Shown here piece by piece: positions 1 to 9,692 of a stretch of 64,000 nucleotides of DNA. Within the stretch, counting starts at the first letter, position 1. Every line of letters begins with the position of its first letter. Made by a program: the position numbers and the translations under genes. The stretch is from Gammaproteobacteria bacterium (GTDB lineage: Bacteria > Pseudomonadota > Gammaproteobacteria > DRLM01), in NCBI GenBank assembly GCA_023266095.1, contig JAHFRV010000004.1, positions 1 to 64,000 of the forward strand. Direction: 5' to 3'. The notes below the pieces were generated by a model. That model was not told the DNA's origin. It worked only from the letters and a program-made list of their open reading frames with translations, and searched no databases.

Positions 1-160
1 CGCGCAGAGGATTCCGCGCAACGCGCGGAACGCCACCGCCGGGCGGCTTTTTCTTTGGGTACTTTCTTTTGACCGCACAAGAGAAAGCACCTCGCCCGCG
101 AGGGCGAGACCCCGCATTCAATCTATGCTTGCCATCAAGGATGGCTTGAATGAATATTGG
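1..160. repeat. Palindrome-rich intergenic repeat, left edge cut by window
   Basis: Bases 63-92 hold a near-palindrome (CTTTCTTTTG, then accgca, then CAAGAGAAAG). A reading frame open from base 3 ends at the TGA at 147-149 and spells a tail containing FFFGYFLLTAQEK and ending NLCLPSRMA. I recall very similar peptides being translated from a dispersed intergenic repeat in many proteobacteria, so I read this as a repeat end rather than a gene. That recollection is not checked against any database. It lies just upstream of the lower-GC gene at 234. Confidence 0.4.
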
Positions 161-233
161 ACATTCAACTAGCCGAAGATAAACGTACATTTACCTCGTT
201 ATACGCTGTGATGCTCGAGAATGGGAAATTATC

Positions 234-1094
234 ATGCAAACACGTCTTAGCCTTCGTTATAGCGGCCCCGCGGTCGAGGCTGGTCTCATGGATGTATACG
301 ATGCCGCTGCAAACATGATCGCTTTCTCCGAGTTTGTAGTAGCGGCGGCGAAGGCAACTTATGGAGAAGAAGCGCGCGCACGAGCAGAGGTGGCAGGCTT
401 CGGGCGCGGTTCGTTCGTTACAGATTTAGTCATCAATGTGGGTGGCCCCATTGCCAACTTGCTAACCGCTGGGACAATGAAAGAGTTGTTTGGCACCATC
501 AATGAGGCAGTTAAGTTATGGAAGCATCTTGGTGGCGTCCCTCCGCAAAAGAGCGAACGCGGACAGAACAACACTATCAACGTCACCAACAATCACGGCC
601 AGATACTTACTGTCAACACACAAAGTCTGTCGCTAGTTTTTCAAGAAAAAGCTTCTGAAGCCGCCCAGCGTTTCATTCATGATGCTCTCGGAAAACAAGG
701 AATGGATTCAGTATCCGTAGATGCTGAACATGAACAAGGAGTAGAACGCATTATCGAGGTGTCGCAACGCGAAGCCAGCGCCTTTGTACCGGTCGCGCCT
801 GAAACCCCGCTGTTCGACAACACCATCAAGACAGCTCTTATCATTGAAGCGCCCGTCTTTAAGGATGGTAATAAATGGCGTTTTTCGGACGGGTCCAGTT
901 CGTTCCACGCGGATATCGCTGATGTGGATTTTATTTCCCGCGTCAACAATGGTGAGGCGTTTGCAAAAGGTGATTCCCTGATTGTGGAGATGCGCATTCA
1001 ACAAAATAGACAGGGCGAACGTCTGGTAACTGAGAAAACTATTCTAAAAGTCATCGAACACCGCAGCCGACCAATGCAAGGCGGGTTACTATAA
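234..1094 (+). CDS. Hypothetical protein, 286 aa, accessory-type
   Basis: I do not recognise this protein with certainty. It has no signal peptide and no convincing membrane segment. The N-terminal half is alpha/beta with a small hydrophobic Gly/Ala stretch near residues 60-85 (VINVGGPIANLL). An Asn-rich segment at about 112-120 (NNTINVTNNHG) is followed by a C-terminal part (about 190-280) with alternating hydrophobic residues that reads like a small beta-barrel. The layout resembles uncharacterised two-domain proteins found in mobile or defence-associated regions, but this is impression only. Base composition is visibly lower in GC than the neighbouring malic enzyme gene, which suggests acquisition. 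The stop codon lies inside a hairpin. Confidence 0.75.
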   Translation: MQTRLSLRYSGPAVEAGLMDVYDAAANMIAFSEFVVAAAKATYGEEARARAEVAGFGRGSFVTDLVINVGGPIANLLTAGTMKELFGTINEAVKLWKHLGGVPPQKSERGQNNTINVTNNHGQILTVNTQSLSLVFQEKASEAAQRFIHDALGKQGMDSVSVDAEHEQGVERIIEVSQREASAFVPVAPETPLFDNTIKTALIIEAPVFKDGNKWRFSDGSSSFHADIADVDFISRVNNGEAFAKGDSLIVEMRIQQNRQGERLVTEKTILKVIEHRSRPMQGGLL

Positions 1095-1100
1095 CCCGCC
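1080..1100 (+). terminator. Hairpin overlapping the stop codon of the first gene
   Basis: Perfect 8-bp arms GGCGGGTT (1080-1087) and AACCCGCC (1093-1100) around a 5-nt loop. The TAA stop of the preceding gene is at 1092-1094, inside the right arm. Only scattered T residues follow, so this is a weak intrinsic terminator or a stabilising 3' hairpin. It also lies 32 bases beyond the 3' end of the convergent malic enzyme gene. Confidence 0.5.
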
Positions 1101-1131
1101 TAAGAATTCTTTATTCCTTCCCCCGGAGCAC

Positions 1132-2376
1132 CTACTTTGGATAATGCCCCGGATACCCCTGCCGCGCCACGCCACTCGCCACCGCCGCGCGCGCCACGGC
1201 GGGGGCGATGTGATCGATCAGGCGCGGGTCCAGGGGTTTGGGGATGATGTAATCGGGGCCGAAGGCCAGGTGGTCGAGCTTGTAGGCCTTGAGCACGTCG
1301 GCCGGCACCGGCTCGCGCGCCAGTGCGCACAGCGCATGGACGGCGGCGATTTGCATGGCGGAGTTGATGCGGCTGGCGCGCACGTCGAGCGCGCCGCGGA
1401 AGATGAAGGGAAAGCCCAGCACGTTATTCACTTGATTGGGGTAGTCGCTGCGGCCGGTGGCCATGATGAGGTCGCGACGCACGGTGTGGGCGAGCTCGGG
1501 GCTGATTTCGGGATCAGGATTCGATAACGCGAAGATCACCGGTTTGGAGGCCATCGAGGCGAGCATGGCCTCGTTCACCAAATTCGGGCCCGACAAACCG
1601 ATGAAGGCATCAGCGCCTTGCATGGCATCGGTCAGGGTGCGCCGTTCGGTGTCGATGGCAAACTCGCGTTTGTAGACGTTCAAATCGTCGCGGCCGCTGT
1701 GGATGACGCCGCTGCGGTCCACCAGGGCAAGGTTGCTTTTCTTCGCGCCCAGCGCCACCAGCAGATGCATGGAGGCGATGCCCGCCGCGCCGGCGCCGAG
1801 ACAGACGATGCGCGCGTCTTGCAAACGCTTGCCTTGCAGTTCCAGCGCGTTGAGCAGGCCGGCGGCAACGATGATGGCGGTGCCGTGCTGGTCGTCGTGA
1901 AAGACCGGGATATCCAGGCGGCCGATCAACTCCTCCTCGATCATGAAACAATGCGGCGCGGCGATGTCCTCGAGATTGATGCCGCCGAAGGTGGGGGCGA
2001 TGGCCGCCACGGTTTCAATGAAATGCTCGGGGCTGGTGGCGTTCACCTCGATATCGAACACATCGATGTCGGCGAATTTTTTGAACAACACGCCCTTGCC
2101 TTCCATCACCGGCTTGGCGGCCAGCGCGCCCATCTTGCCGAGACCCAGCACCGCGCTGCCGTCGGTGATCACCGCCACCAGATTGCCCTTGGAGGTGTAG
2201 CGATAGGCGGCCTCGGGGTCGGCGTGGATGGCGCGCACCGGTTCGGCCACGCCCGGGGTGTAGGCCAGCGACAAGTCCTCTTGGGTGAGGCAGGACTTGG
2301 TGATGGCGATGGCGATTTTGCCCGGCTGCGGCTGGGCGTGATAGTCGAGGGCGGCTTGCTTGCGGTCTTTGCTCAT
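1132..2376 (-). CDS. maeB: Malic enzyme (oxaloacetate-decarboxylating)
   Basis: Oxidative decarboxylation of malate to pyruvate with reduction of NAD(P)+. The protein is about 414 aa with the malic N-terminal domain ([11 protein letters not shown] near residue 38, then [19 protein letters not shown] and DDQHGTAI) and the NAD(P)-binding domain ([12 protein letters not shown], then ALSNPDPE and [13 protein letters not shown]). It has the short form and lacks the C-terminal phosphotransacetylase-like domain of E. coli MaeB, so the symbol is used for the family. The frame is open 30 codons further upstream, but the ATG at 2376 (MSKDRKQ) matches the family start. NADP preference is likely for this form but not provable from sequence. 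Confidence 0.93.
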   Translation of the reverse strand: MSKDRKQAALDYHAQPQPGKIAIAITKSCLTQEDLSLAYTPGVAEPVRAIHADPEAAYRYTSKGNLVAVITDGSAVLGLGKMGALAAKPVMEGKGVLFKKFADIDVFDIEVNATSPEHFIETVAAIAPTFGGINLEDIAAPHCFMIEEELIGRLDIPVFHDDQHGTAIIVAAGLLNALELQGKRLQDARIVCLGAGAAGIASMHLLVALGAKKSNLALVDRSGVIHSGRDDLNVYKREFAIDTERRTLTDAMQGADAFIGLSGPNLVNEAMLASMASKPVIFALSNPDPEISPELAHTVRRDLIMATGRSDYPNQVNNVLGFPFIFRGALDVRASRINSAMQIAAVHALCALAREPVPADVLKAYKLDHLAFGPDYIIPKPLDPRLIDHIAPAVARAAVASGVARQGYPGHYPK

Positions 2377-2547
2377 GATGTATCCTGCTTCAGTTTCGGT
2401 GGCAACTTGCTCTGGCGCGCGGCGGGATCGCGCCCATGAATGAACTAGGCGCGCATTATGTACCAAGGGGTGGGATGGCGGCCACGTCGTGTGCTGTCTT
2501 TACTTAATCGGTCTGAATACTATACCGCTAAAGCGCCGAGCGCCCGG

Positions 2548-3378
2548 TTACTCACGATGCCGCCAGTTGAGGTGGGCAGGGTGGCGCAGCTTGATATGCA
2601 GTTCATCGCCCACCGGGTATACCCAACCGCCCACCTCCACCTCGCGCCGCGCCAAATCGTTTAGCGGGACCTTGGCGAAATAGGCCAGATCATGCTGGTC
2701 GATGCGCACCGCGACCTTGTTGTCCAAGATCAACCAGCGCGCATCTCGACCCTCGCGCACCCGCAGGACGCTGCCGTACACAATCCGATAGCCGTGCGCG
2801 GTGCGGGGCAGGCTGGCGGCGGCGATGGGTTGATAATCTGGCAGCGCCCAGACGCCCAGTCTTTGCTGGCGGGCGCGCCGTTCGGCGGCGGCGTAACAGT
2901 CGGCGTTCCAAAGATCGGGGGGAATGACGAGCAGAGTCGCCAGACCCTGTTCCAGTAACCAGGCGGTGACGCTGGCGCCGTCGGCGAAAAACAGGTGGGC
3001 GAGGGTGCGGCCGTGGGCGTCTTGCCGCTCCGCGTCGTAACGCAGACGTACCATGGCAGCGGCCGGTAAACGGTGACGCAGCACGTCGCGCGCCGCCAGC
3101 GCCAAAGGCTGATCGGCTTGGCCGTCGCGGCTCAGCTCGGGGGTGTCGAGACCGATCAGCCGCAGACGGCGGCCGTCGCGCAGACGCAGGGTGTCGCCAT
3201 CGTGCACGGAAGCCACCCGCGCCGTTTCATCGACGCGGTCGGCGCGACAGTCCGTGGCCGCGGCGATACCCGGCCAGCAGAAGAAGAAAACAAAATAGGG
3301 GGAAAATCGCCGGGCCCAGGCCTGGAAACGAGCAAGGGCGCCCGGATCAGGCGCCCTTGCTCCGCAGCCGTCCGCCAC
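2548..3378 (-). CDS. Secreted thermonuclease-like (SNase domain) protein
   Basis: Staphylococcal-nuclease-fold protein, 276 aa, expected to cleave nucleic acid outside the cytoplasm. The active-site pattern of the family is present: VHDGDTL (D60, D62), RLIGLDTPE (R73, D78, E81) and DAHGRTLAHLF (R124). A hydrophobic stretch at 28-41 ending in an Ala-rich site followed by TDC looks like a signal peptide. The C-terminal part (about 165-276) is an extra beta-rich region of unknown role. The only in-frame start I can find is GTG at 3378. Its first codons run through the rpmE terminator hairpin, so the leader before the signal peptide is unusually long and the true start is uncertain. Confidence 0.82.
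   Translation of the reverse strand: MADGCGARAPDPGALARFQAWARRFSPYFVFFFCWPGIAAATDCRADRVDETARVASVHDGDTLRLRDGRRLRLIGLDTPELSRDGQADQPLALAARDVLRHRLPAAAMVRLRYDAERQDAHGRTLAHLFFADGASVTAWLLEQGLATLLVIPPDLWNADCYAAAERRARQQRLGVWALPDYQPIAAASLPRTAHGYRIVYGSVLRVREGRDARWLILDNKVAVRIDQHDLAYFAKVPLNDLARREVEVGGWVYPVGDELHIKLRHPAHLNWRHRE
3330..3362 (-). terminator. rpmE terminator hairpin
   Basis: Perfect 13-bp arms GAGCAAGGGCGCC (3330-3342) and GGCGCCCTTGCTC (3350-3362) with a 7-nt loop, 23 bases past the rpmE stop. No T-run follows on the minus strand. The hairpin lies inside the first codons of the downstream nuclease gene, so it would act as an attenuator between a highly expressed ribosomal protein gene and the nuclease. 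Confidence 0.7.
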
Positions 3379-3385
3379 CGGCGGA

Positions 3386-3592
3386 TTACTTGGTCAAACC
3401 GTACTTCTGACGGAATTTGTCGACGCGGCCCGCGGTGTCCACCAGCTTTTGCTTGCCGGTGTAAAAGGGATGGCAGGCCGAACACACGTCCAGATGCAGG
3501 TCGTGGCCGAGCGTGGAACGGGTGTTAAAAACATTGCCACAGCTGCAAGTGACCTTGATCTCGCTGTAGGCGGGGTGTATATCCGCTTTCAT
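3386..3592 (-). CDS. rpmE: 50S ribosomal protein L31 (zinc form)
   Basis: Ribosomal protein L31, 68 aa, a late-assembling protein of the large subunit that contributes to the intersubunit bridge. It starts MKADIHPAY and ends QKYGLTK as usual. Four cysteines (C16, C18, C37, C40) form the zinc site of the C+ type, which is used when zinc is plentiful; a zinc-free paralogue may exist elsewhere under Zur control. It has its own promoter (3673-3701), a 5' leader with a stem-loop, and a strong terminator downstream. Confidence 0.97.
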   Translation of the reverse strand: MKADIHPAYSEIKVTCSCGNVFNTRSTLGHDLHLDVCSACHPFYTGKQKLVDTAGRVDKFRQKYGLTK

Positions 3593-3639
3593 GGTGAACC
3601 TCTTTGCCTTGCTGACTGCCGGGGCTAGATCCGCCGGCG

Positions 3640-3664
3640 CTCTCTACGGGGCCCCCGTACAGAG
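3640..3664 (-). promoter_or_regulatory. 5' stem-loop in the rpmE leader
   Basis: Bases 3640-3643 pair with 3661-3664 and 3645-3650 with 3654-3659, giving ten base pairs with one C/C mismatch and a short loop. The predicted transcription start is near 3666, so the stem-loop sits at the very 5' end of a roughly 75-nt leader. Gammaproteobacterial L31 genes are known to carry autoregulatory leader RNAs; whether this one matches that motif needs a covariance-model search. Confidence 0.4.
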
Positions 3665-3672
3665 AACGCGGA

Positions 3673-3701
3673 ATCATACGCAAAAGGCGTCGGCTAGGCA
3701 A
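3673..3701 (-). promoter_or_regulatory. Sigma-70 promoter of rpmE
   Basis: On the minus strand, TTGCCT (3696-3701) and TATGAT (3673-3678) are separated by exactly 17 bases. The -10 box matches the consensus at five of six positions and the -35 box at four of six. The spacing to the rpmE start leaves a leader of about 75 nt. Confidence 0.6.
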
Positions 3702-3763
3702 GGGAGTGACATGAACCGTCTTCTTCAGTAAATGAGGTGGCGGGCCGTAAACAGGCTTATCGT

Positions 3764-3780
3764 GAATCCCGCCGGGATTC
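3764..3780. other. Short palindrome upstream of glgP
   Basis: GAATCCC, gcc, GGGATTC: perfect 7-bp arms around three bases, 17 bases before the glgP ribosome-binding site. It could be a regulator site or an mRNA hairpin near the start; nothing in the sequence decides between them. Confidence 0.3.
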
Positions 3781-3809
3781 AAAGGACGACCAGAAGGGGT
3801 AAAGGACTT

Positions 3810-6305
3810 ATGACCCAGCAACGCGCTAATCCCAAACTCAAATACGATTATCTCGGCCTGGATACCGAATCCATCAAACACTCTCTGGCCAACCGTCTGG
3901 AGTATTCCGCCGGCAAGGATATGTACACCGCCACCGACCGCGACTGGTATCACGTCGCCGCCTACGTGGTGCGCGACCGGCTCATGGAACGCTGGATGGA
4001 GACCCAACGCACCTATTACCGGCAAAACGCCAAGCGCGTTTATTACATGTCCCTGGAATTTCTGATCGGCCGCACCCTGACCAATAGCGTGCTCAACATG
4101 GACATCGCCGATGAATTCGCCGAGGCCTTCCGCGCCATCGGTCTGGATATGGAGACCATCCGCGAGCTGGAACCGGACGCGGCGCTGGGCAACGGCGGAC
4201 TGGGCCGGCTGGCGGCCTGTTTTCTCGACTCCATCGCCACCCTCGGTCTGCCCGGCTACGGCTACGGCATCCGTTATGAATACGGCATGTTCAACCAGCG
4301 CATCGAAAACGGCTATCAAGTAGAGCACCCGGAGAACTGGCTGCGCTACGGCAATCCTTGGGAATTCCCGCGCCCGGAAGTGTTATATCCGGTGAAGTTT
4401 TACGGGCGAGTGGTGGACTATCCCGACGAGCGCGGCCGCAAACGTTATCACTGGATCGGCACCGAAGATGTGATGGCCATGGCCTATGACACCCCCATCC
4501 CCGGTTTCGGTACCAACACCGTCAACAATATGCGGCTGTGGTCGGCGAAAGCCAGCCGCGATTTCGACCTGCGTTACTTCAACGAAGGCAATTACATCAA
4601 AGCGGTGGAGGTGAAGAACGAATCGGAGAACCTGTCCAAGGTGCTCTATCCCGACGACACCACCCTCATGGGCCGCGAACTGCGGCTGAAACAGCAATAT
4701 TTCTTCGTCAGCGCCACCTTGCAGGACATCATCCGCCGTTACCAAAAAACCCACGACAACTTCGACGCCTTGCCCGACCAGGTGGCGATCCAGCTCAACG
4801 ACACCCATCCGGTGCTGGCCATCCCCGAATTGATGCGTCTGCTGGTGGACATTTTTCACCTCGACTGGGACAAAGCCTGGGACATCACAGTCCGCACCTT
4901 TTCCTACACCAACCACACCCTACTGCCGGAGGCACTGGAAACTTGGCCGGTGGCCTTGCTCGAACAAATCCTACCGCGGCATTTGCAAATCATCTACGAG
5001 ATCAATCATCAGTTTTTGAAGAACGTCGGCCATTTGTTCCCGGGTGACTACGCGCGGATGCGGCGGATCTCGCTGATCAACGAAGACGGCGAACGACGGG
5101 TACGGATGGCGCATTTGGCGGTGGCCGGCAGTCATGCGGTGAACGGCGTGGCCGCCATTCATACCGAGCTGATGAAATCCACCATCTTCCACGATTTCAA
5201 CGAAGTTTATCCCGGCAAGATTTCCAACAAGACCAACGGCATCACGCCGCGGCGGTGGTTGCATCTGGCTAATCCGGGCCTGTCCAAACTCATCAGTTCC
5301 CGCATCGGTGGTGAATGGCGCAAAGACCTCGACCAGTTACGGCACCTCACACCGTTCGCCGCCGATGCGGGATTCCGCGCCGAGTTCGCCGCGGTGAAAC
5401 GCGCCAATAAGGAGCGGCTGGCCGGCTTCATCCGCCAGCAGCTGGGTGTGCAAATCGACCCCGACAGCCTATTCGATGTGCACGTCAAACGCATCCACGA
5501 ATACAAACGGCAGCTGCTCAATCTGCTGCACGTCATCACCTTGTACAACCGTATCCGTCAAGGCAGCGCCGCACCGCGGGTTCCGCGCACGGCGATCTTC
5601 GCCGGCAAAGCCGCGCCGGGTTATGTGCTGGCCAAAAAGATCATCAAACTGATTAACGACGTCGCCGACGTGGTCAACAACGACCCCGCGATCGGCGATC
5701 AACTCAAGGTGGTGTTCATTCCCAATTACAATGTCTCGTTGGCGGAACTGATCATCCCCGCCTGCGAACTGTCGGAACAAATCTCCACCGCCGGCACCGA
5801 GGCCTCGGGCACCAGCAATATGAAGTTCGCACTCAACGGCGCGCTCACCATCGGCACCTTGGACGGCGCCAATGTGGAAATCTGTGAAGAAGTGGGCAAG
5901 GAAAACATTTTTATTTTCGGCATGAATACCCCCCAGGTGACGGAGACGTACGCGCGCGGCTACAACCCTTGGGATTATTACCACGGCAATCCCGAGTTGA
6001 AACAGGCCTTGGACATGATCAGCAACGGTTATTTTTCACCGGGCGGTGCCGATCTGCACCGGCCTATCGCGGATAAGCTGACCCACGGCGGCGACCACTA
6101 TTTACTACTGGCCGATTATGCCTCGTATATCACCAGCCAGGAGGCGGTCGCAGCTTTATACACACAGCGCGAGGAATGGACGCGCAAGGCGATATTCAAC
6201 GTCGCGCACATGGGGAAATTCTCATCGGATCGTACTATCCGTCAGTACGCCGAAGAAATCTGGGATGTAAAACCGATGGACATCAAACTGCCGACGGCGG
6301 GGTGA
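3810..6305 (+). CDS. glgP: Glycogen/starch/alpha-glucan phosphorylase
   Basis: Pyridoxal-phosphate enzyme that releases glucose 1-phosphate from the ends of alpha-1,4-glucans. The protein is about 831 aa, the normal family length. Recognisable signatures are [17 protein letters not shown] near residue 115, [12 protein letters not shown] and [19 protein letters not shown], with the likely PLP lysine at residue 672. The ATG at 3810 (MTQQRANPK) is preceded by AGAAGGGGTAAAGG, whereas the open frame further upstream has no such site. It is divergent from rpmE and converges on rho. No other glycogen genes are in the window. Confidence 0.95.
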   Translation: MTQQRANPKLKYDYLGLDTESIKHSLANRLEYSAGKDMYTATDRDWYHVAAYVVRDRLMERWMETQRTYYRQNAKRVYYMSLEFLIGRTLTNSVLNMDIADEFAEAFRAIGLDMETIRELEPDAALGNGGLGRLAACFLDSIATLGLPGYGYGIRYEYGMFNQRIENGYQVEHPENWLRYGNPWEFPRPEVLYPVKFYGRVVDYPDERGRKRYHWIGTEDVMAMAYDTPIPGFGTNTVNNMRLWSAKASRDFDLRYFNEGNYIKAVEVKNESENLSKVLYPDDTTLMGRELRLKQQYFFVSATLQDIIRRYQKTHDNFDALPDQVAIQLNDTHPVLAIPELMRLLVDIFHLDWDKAWDITVRTFSYTNHTLLPEALETWPVALLEQILPRHLQIIYEINHQFLKNVGHLFPGDYARMRRISLINEDGERRVRMAHLAVAGSHAVNGVAAIHTELMKSTIFHDFNEVYPGKISNKTNGITPRRWLHLANPGLSKLISSRIGGEWRKDLDQLRHLTPFAADAGFRAEFAAVKRANKERLAGFIRQQLGVQIDPDSLFDVHVKRIHEYKRQLLNLLHVITLYNRIRQGSAAPRVPRTAIFAGKAAPGYVLAKKIIKLINDVADVVNNDPAIGDQLKVVFIPNYNVSLAELIIPACELSEQISTAGTEASGTSNMKFALNGALTIGTLDGANVEICEEVGKENIFIFGMNTPQVTETYARGYNPWDYYHGNPELKQALDMISNGYFSPGGADLHRPIADKLTHGGDHYLLLADYASYITSQEAVAALYTQREEWTRKAIFNVAHMGKFSSDRTIRQYAEEIWDVKPMDIKLPTAG

Positions 6306-6332
6306 TATTTTCCCCGCGCCGGCGGCGCAACA

Positions 6333-7589
6333 TCAACGCTTCATGGAATCGAAAAAGCTGGCGTTGGTCTTGGTGGCCTTGAGTTTGTCGAGCATAAACT
6401 CCATGGCCGCCAATTCATCCATGGGGTGCAAGAGCTTGCGGAGTATCCACATCTTCTGCAGCTCATCGGGGTGGGTGAGCAACTCTTCGCGGCGGGTGCC
6501 GGAACGATTGATGTTAATGGCCGGATAAATGCGTTTCTCGGCTATTTTACGGTCGAGATGTATTTCGTTGTTGCCGGTACCTTTGAATTCTTCGTAAATC
6601 ACATCATCCATGCGCGAGCCGGTTTCGACCAGCGCGGTGGCGATGATGGTCAACGAACCGCCTTCTTCAATATTGCGCGCCGCGCCGAAAAACCGCTTGG
6701 GTTTATGCAAGGCATTGGCGTCCACACCACCGGTCAACACCTTACCCGACGAAGGAATCACCGTGTTGTAAGCGCGAGCCAAGCGGGTGATCGAATCCAA
6801 CAAAATGATGACGTCGCGCTTGTGTTCGACCAGACGCTTGGCCTTTTCGATCACCATCTCCGCCACTTGCACATGGCGGGTGGCCGGCTCGTCGAAGGTG
6901 GAGGAAATCACTTCGCCGCGAACCGAACGCGACATCTCGGTAACTTCCTCGGGACGCTCGTCAATGAGCAGAACGATGAGATAACACTCAGGATGATTGT
7001 GGGCGATCGACTGGGCGATATTCTGCAGCATCATGGTCTTGCCGGCCTTGGGCGGCGAGACGATCATACCGCGCTGGCCCTTGCCGATCGGCGCCACCAA
7101 GTCGATGATGCGCGCGGTGATATCTTCGGTGCTGCCGTTGCCCTGTTCCATGCTGAGCCGCTTATTGGCGAACAGCGGCGTCAGATTCTCGAACAGGACT
7201 TTGTTCTTGGCGTTTTCCGGCGGCTCGTAGTTGATCTCATCGACCTTGAGCAGCGCGAAATAACGCTCGCCTTCTTTGGGCGGGCGGATTTTGCCGGACA
7301 CCGTGTCGCCGGTGCGCAAGTTGAAGCGGCGGATCTGGCTCGGCGACACGTAGATGTCATCGGGTCCCGCGAGATAGGAACTGTCGCCCGACCGTAAGAA
7401 GCCGAAGCCGTCCTGGAGGATTTCCAGCACACCGTCACCAAAAATGTCCTCGCCTTTTTTGGCGTGGGCCTTGAGTATGGCGAAGATGACATCCTGCTTG
7501 CGCGAGCGCGCCATGCCTTCGATGCCCATTTCGTCGGCGATACCCAATAAATCGGTCGGGCTCTTTTGCTTAAGTTCGGTGAGGTTCAT
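6333..7589 (-). CDS. rho: Transcription termination factor Rho
   Basis: Hexameric RNA-dependent ATPase that terminates transcription. The protein is 418 aa, essentially the E. coli length. The N-terminal RNA-binding domain starts [15 protein letters not shown] and has the RNP1-like DGFGFLRS (60-67). The ATPase domain has Walker A SPPKAGKT, Walker [16 protein letters not shown] and the arginine-rich region after GTRREELL. The ATG at 7589 is the standard start; upstream codons of the open frame belong to the leader. A 219-base gap separates it from trxA, as expected for the autoregulated rho leader. Confidence 0.97.
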   Translation of the reverse strand: MNLTELKQKSPTDLLGIADEMGIEGMARSRKQDVIFAILKAHAKKGEDIFGDGVLEILQDGFGFLRSGDSSYLAGPDDIYVSPSQIRRFNLRTGDTVSGKIRPPKEGERYFALLKVDEINYEPPENAKNKVLFENLTPLFANKRLSMEQGNGSTEDITARIIDLVAPIGKGQRGMIVSPPKAGKTMMLQNIAQSIAHNHPECYLIVLLIDERPEEVTEMSRSVRGEVISSTFDEPATRHVQVAEMVIEKAKRLVEHKRDVIILLDSITRLARAYNTVIPSSGKVLTGGVDANALHKPKRFFGAARNIEEGGSLTIIATALVETGSRMDDVIYEEFKGTGNNEIHLDRKIAEKRIYPAININRSGTRREELLTHPDELQKMWILRKLLHPMDELAAMEFMLDKLKATKTNASFFDSMKR

Positions 7590-7808
7590 CGTCGCTGCTT
7601 TCGGATAGACTCGGATCAAAGGCGTAATTGTGGAAATGTGCCGGCCAGAATGACCGGTGGGGCTAGAACCAACGTAAACGCACAAACTTTAATTAATCGG
7701 GGAAATGCCCGTTAAGGCAATAGACCAAACTGGGATATTGTAATTTTTTTACACGCTACCACCACACATCGGCCGCGTCCAGTAATTTTTAACACGGCCG
7801 GGCGAAGA
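7590..7808 (-). promoter_or_regulatory. trxA-rho intergenic / rho leader
   Basis: This 219-base gap between trxA and rho contains poly-A/T runs (7745-7752, 7785-7791) and short inverted repeats, including CGGCC arms at 7772-7776 and 7796-7800 just past trxA. In E. coli the corresponding leader mediates Rho-dependent autoregulation. I found no convincing sigma-70 promoter here. Confidence 0.35.
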
Positions 7809-8135
7809 TCACATATTGCTATCGATGAACGCGGTCAATTGCGACTTAGAGACAGCGCCCACCTTGGTCGCCTCGACATTGCCGTTTTTGAACAGCATCA
7901 AAGTCGGGATGCCGCGAATTCCGTATTTGGGCGGAGTGGCCGGGTTTTCGTCAATGTTCAACTTGGCCACCGTGAGTTTGCCGCCATAATCTTTGGAAAT
8001 ATCGTCCAAGATGGGGGCGATCATTTTGCAGGGACCGCACCAGTCTGCCCAAAAATCCACCAGCACGGGACCGTCCGCTTTGAGCACCACCTCGTCAAAT
8101 GTCGCGTCGGTGACATGAACAATTTGATCGCTCAC
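7809..8135 (-). CDS. trxA: Thioredoxin 1
   Basis: Cytoplasmic protein-disulfide reductase, 108 aa, keeping ribonucleotide reductase, PAPS reductase and other proteins reduced. The active site WCGPC lies at residues 32-36, and the cis-proline loop RGIPTL and the FW(A)DWC strand are intact. The order trxA-rho with divergent rhlB is the classical gammaproteobacterial arrangement. A good promoter is visible 117 bases upstream (8252-8280). Confidence 0.97.
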   Translation of the reverse strand: MSDQIVHVTDATFDEVVLKADGPVLVDFWADWCGPCKMIAPILDDISKDYGGKLTVAKLNIDENPATPPKYGIRGIPTLMLFKNGNVEATKVGAVSKSQLTAFIDSNM

Positions 8136-8251
8136 TATGGGTATTCTCCGTCAGGAAGTAATTCTTTAGTTTCAAAGATGTCGCCGTAGGACACCGCTGC
8201 GAACTGCCATTAGAACCAGCGCGGAAGACCTTGTCTAGCGTTGTGGCGGCT

Positions 8252-8280
8252 AAGATAGCCTATCCCGATTGCCTTCGCAA
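8252..8280 (-). promoter_or_regulatory. Sigma-70 promoter of trxA
   Basis: On the minus strand TTGCGA (8275-8280) and TATCTT (8252-8257) are 17 bases apart, each matching four of six consensus positions. It reads toward trxA and implies a leader of about 110 nt. Confidence 0.5.
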
Positions 8281-8344
8281 CGCGCTGAATTTAGATTCAA
8301 GCGCAAACCAGCGCGGATTGCAAGCCCGTAGCGTATTCAAGCAT

Positions 8345-8364
8345 TTCTGATATGCTTTGCCCGC
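8345..8364 (+). promoter_or_regulatory. Extended -10 promoter abutting rhlB
   Basis: TGaTATGCT (8348-8356) is an extended -10 element whose start point would fall about two bases before the rhlB ATG at 8365. No Shine-Dalgarno sequence is present in between, so the transcript from this promoter would be nearly leaderless. Confidence 0.35.
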
Positions 8365-9660
8365 ATGAGCAAACGACATCTTACCGAGACTTACCTCGCC
8401 AGCTTCGATTTCCCCGAACCCTTGCAGCGAGGCATCAAAGACGCCGGTTTCAGCGAATGTACGCCGATCCAAGCGCAGACTTTGCCGCTAGCCTTGGCCG
8501 GGCAGGATGTGGCGGGGCAGGCCCAGACCGGCACCGGTAAAACGGCGGCCTATTTATTGGCGATCATGACCCATTTGCTGCGCCGCACGCCGCACCTGGG
8601 CAAATCGCCGCGGGCCCTGATCATCGCCCCCACCCGTGAACTGGCGGTGCAAATCCATAAAGACGCCGAATTGTTGGGCAAATATACCGGGCTGCGACTC
8701 GCCCTGGTTTATGGCGGCGCCGGTTATGACACCCAGCGCAAACAGCTGGAAGAGGGCGTGGACATCGTCATCGGCACGCCTGGCCGGCTCATCGATTACC
8801 ATAAACAACACGTGTTTGATCTGCGCGAAGTGGAAGTCGTGGTGATAGACGAAGCCGATCGCATGTTCGATCTCGGCTTCATCAAGGACATCCGCTACAT
8901 GCTGCGGCGCATGCCCAAACCGGAGAAACGCTTGAGCATGTTGTTTTCCGCCACTCTCTCGTTCCGGGTCACCGAGCTGGCCTATGAGCACATGAATAAC
9001 CCGCAACTGGTGAAGATCGAAACCGATAAGGTCACCGCGGAGCGCATCCAAGAACTCACTTATTATCCGGCCAATGAAGAGAAGATGCCGTTGCTGATCG
9101 GTCTGCTGCGCGCCATGGACGCCACCCGCACCATGCTGTTCGTCAACACCAAACGCACCGCCGAGGATGTACACGCCTCTTTGGAGTGCAATGGTTTTCC
9201 CGCCGCCATGTTGTCCGGCGACGTGCCGCAGAAGAAGCGCCTGCAGTTTTTATCCCAATTCGAACGGGGCGAGATCCCGATCCTGGTGGCCACCGACGTG
9301 GCGGCGCGCGGACTCCACATCCCCGGCGTGACTCACGTCATCAATTTCGACCTGCCGCAGGATGCCGAAGATTACGTGCACCGCATCGGCCGCACCGCCC
9401 GCGCGGGCGCGAGCGGCGATGCCATCAGCTTCGTCTGCGAAACCTACGCTTTTTCTTTACCGGAGATCGAAAAATACATCGGCCATCCCATCCCCAGCGC
9501 GCCGGTCGATCCCGCGCTCCTGGCGGAGATCAGCCGGCCGGCCCACACCCCGCGCCATCGCCCCGACCCCCCACGCCGCGGCGACGGTCGCGATCAGCGC
9601 CCCCGCCGCGCGCGACCGCAGCGCGGTTCCAAAGCCATTGCGCGACCCGGCCAGTCGTAA
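8365..9660 (+). CDS. rhlB: DEAD-box RNA helicase RhlB
   Basis: ATP-dependent RNA helicase, 431 aa, associated with the RNA degradosome. The Q motif (F14 to IQAQ near 35), Walker A AQTGTGKT (53-60), DEAD (162-165), SAT (LFSATLS), and motif [10 protein letters not shown] are all in place. The last 40 residues are basic and Pro/Arg-rich, typical of an RNA-binding tail. The divergent position next to trxA-rho supports RhlB over other DEAD-box paralogues. No ribosome-binding site is visible before the ATG. Confidence 0.95.
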   Translation: MSKRHLTETYLASFDFPEPLQRGIKDAGFSECTPIQAQTLPLALAGQDVAGQAQTGTGKTAAYLLAIMTHLLRRTPHLGKSPRALIIAPTRELAVQIHKDAELLGKYTGLRLALVYGGAGYDTQRKQLEEGVDIVIGTPGRLIDYHKQHVFDLREVEVVVIDEADRMFDLGFIKDIRYMLRRMPKPEKRLSMLFSATLSFRVTELAYEHMNNPQLVKIETDKVTAERIQELTYYPANEEKMPLLIGLLRAMDATRTMLFVNTKRTAEDVHASLECNGFPAAMLSGDVPQKKRLQFLSQFERGEIPILVATDVAARGLHIPGVTHVINFDLPQDAEDYVHRIGRTARAGASGDAISFVCETYAFSLPEIEKYIGHPIPSAPVDPALLAEISRPAHTPRHRPDPPRRGDGRDQRPRRARPQRGSKAIARPGQS

Positions 9661-9692
9661 GATAGCGCGTACTTCCGAGGATCATCCCCAGC

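Noticed and set aside
6426-7397. Long plus-strand open frame across rho
   Set aside because: It is a shadow of the rho gene; its sequence has no domain and the minus-strand Rho is certain.
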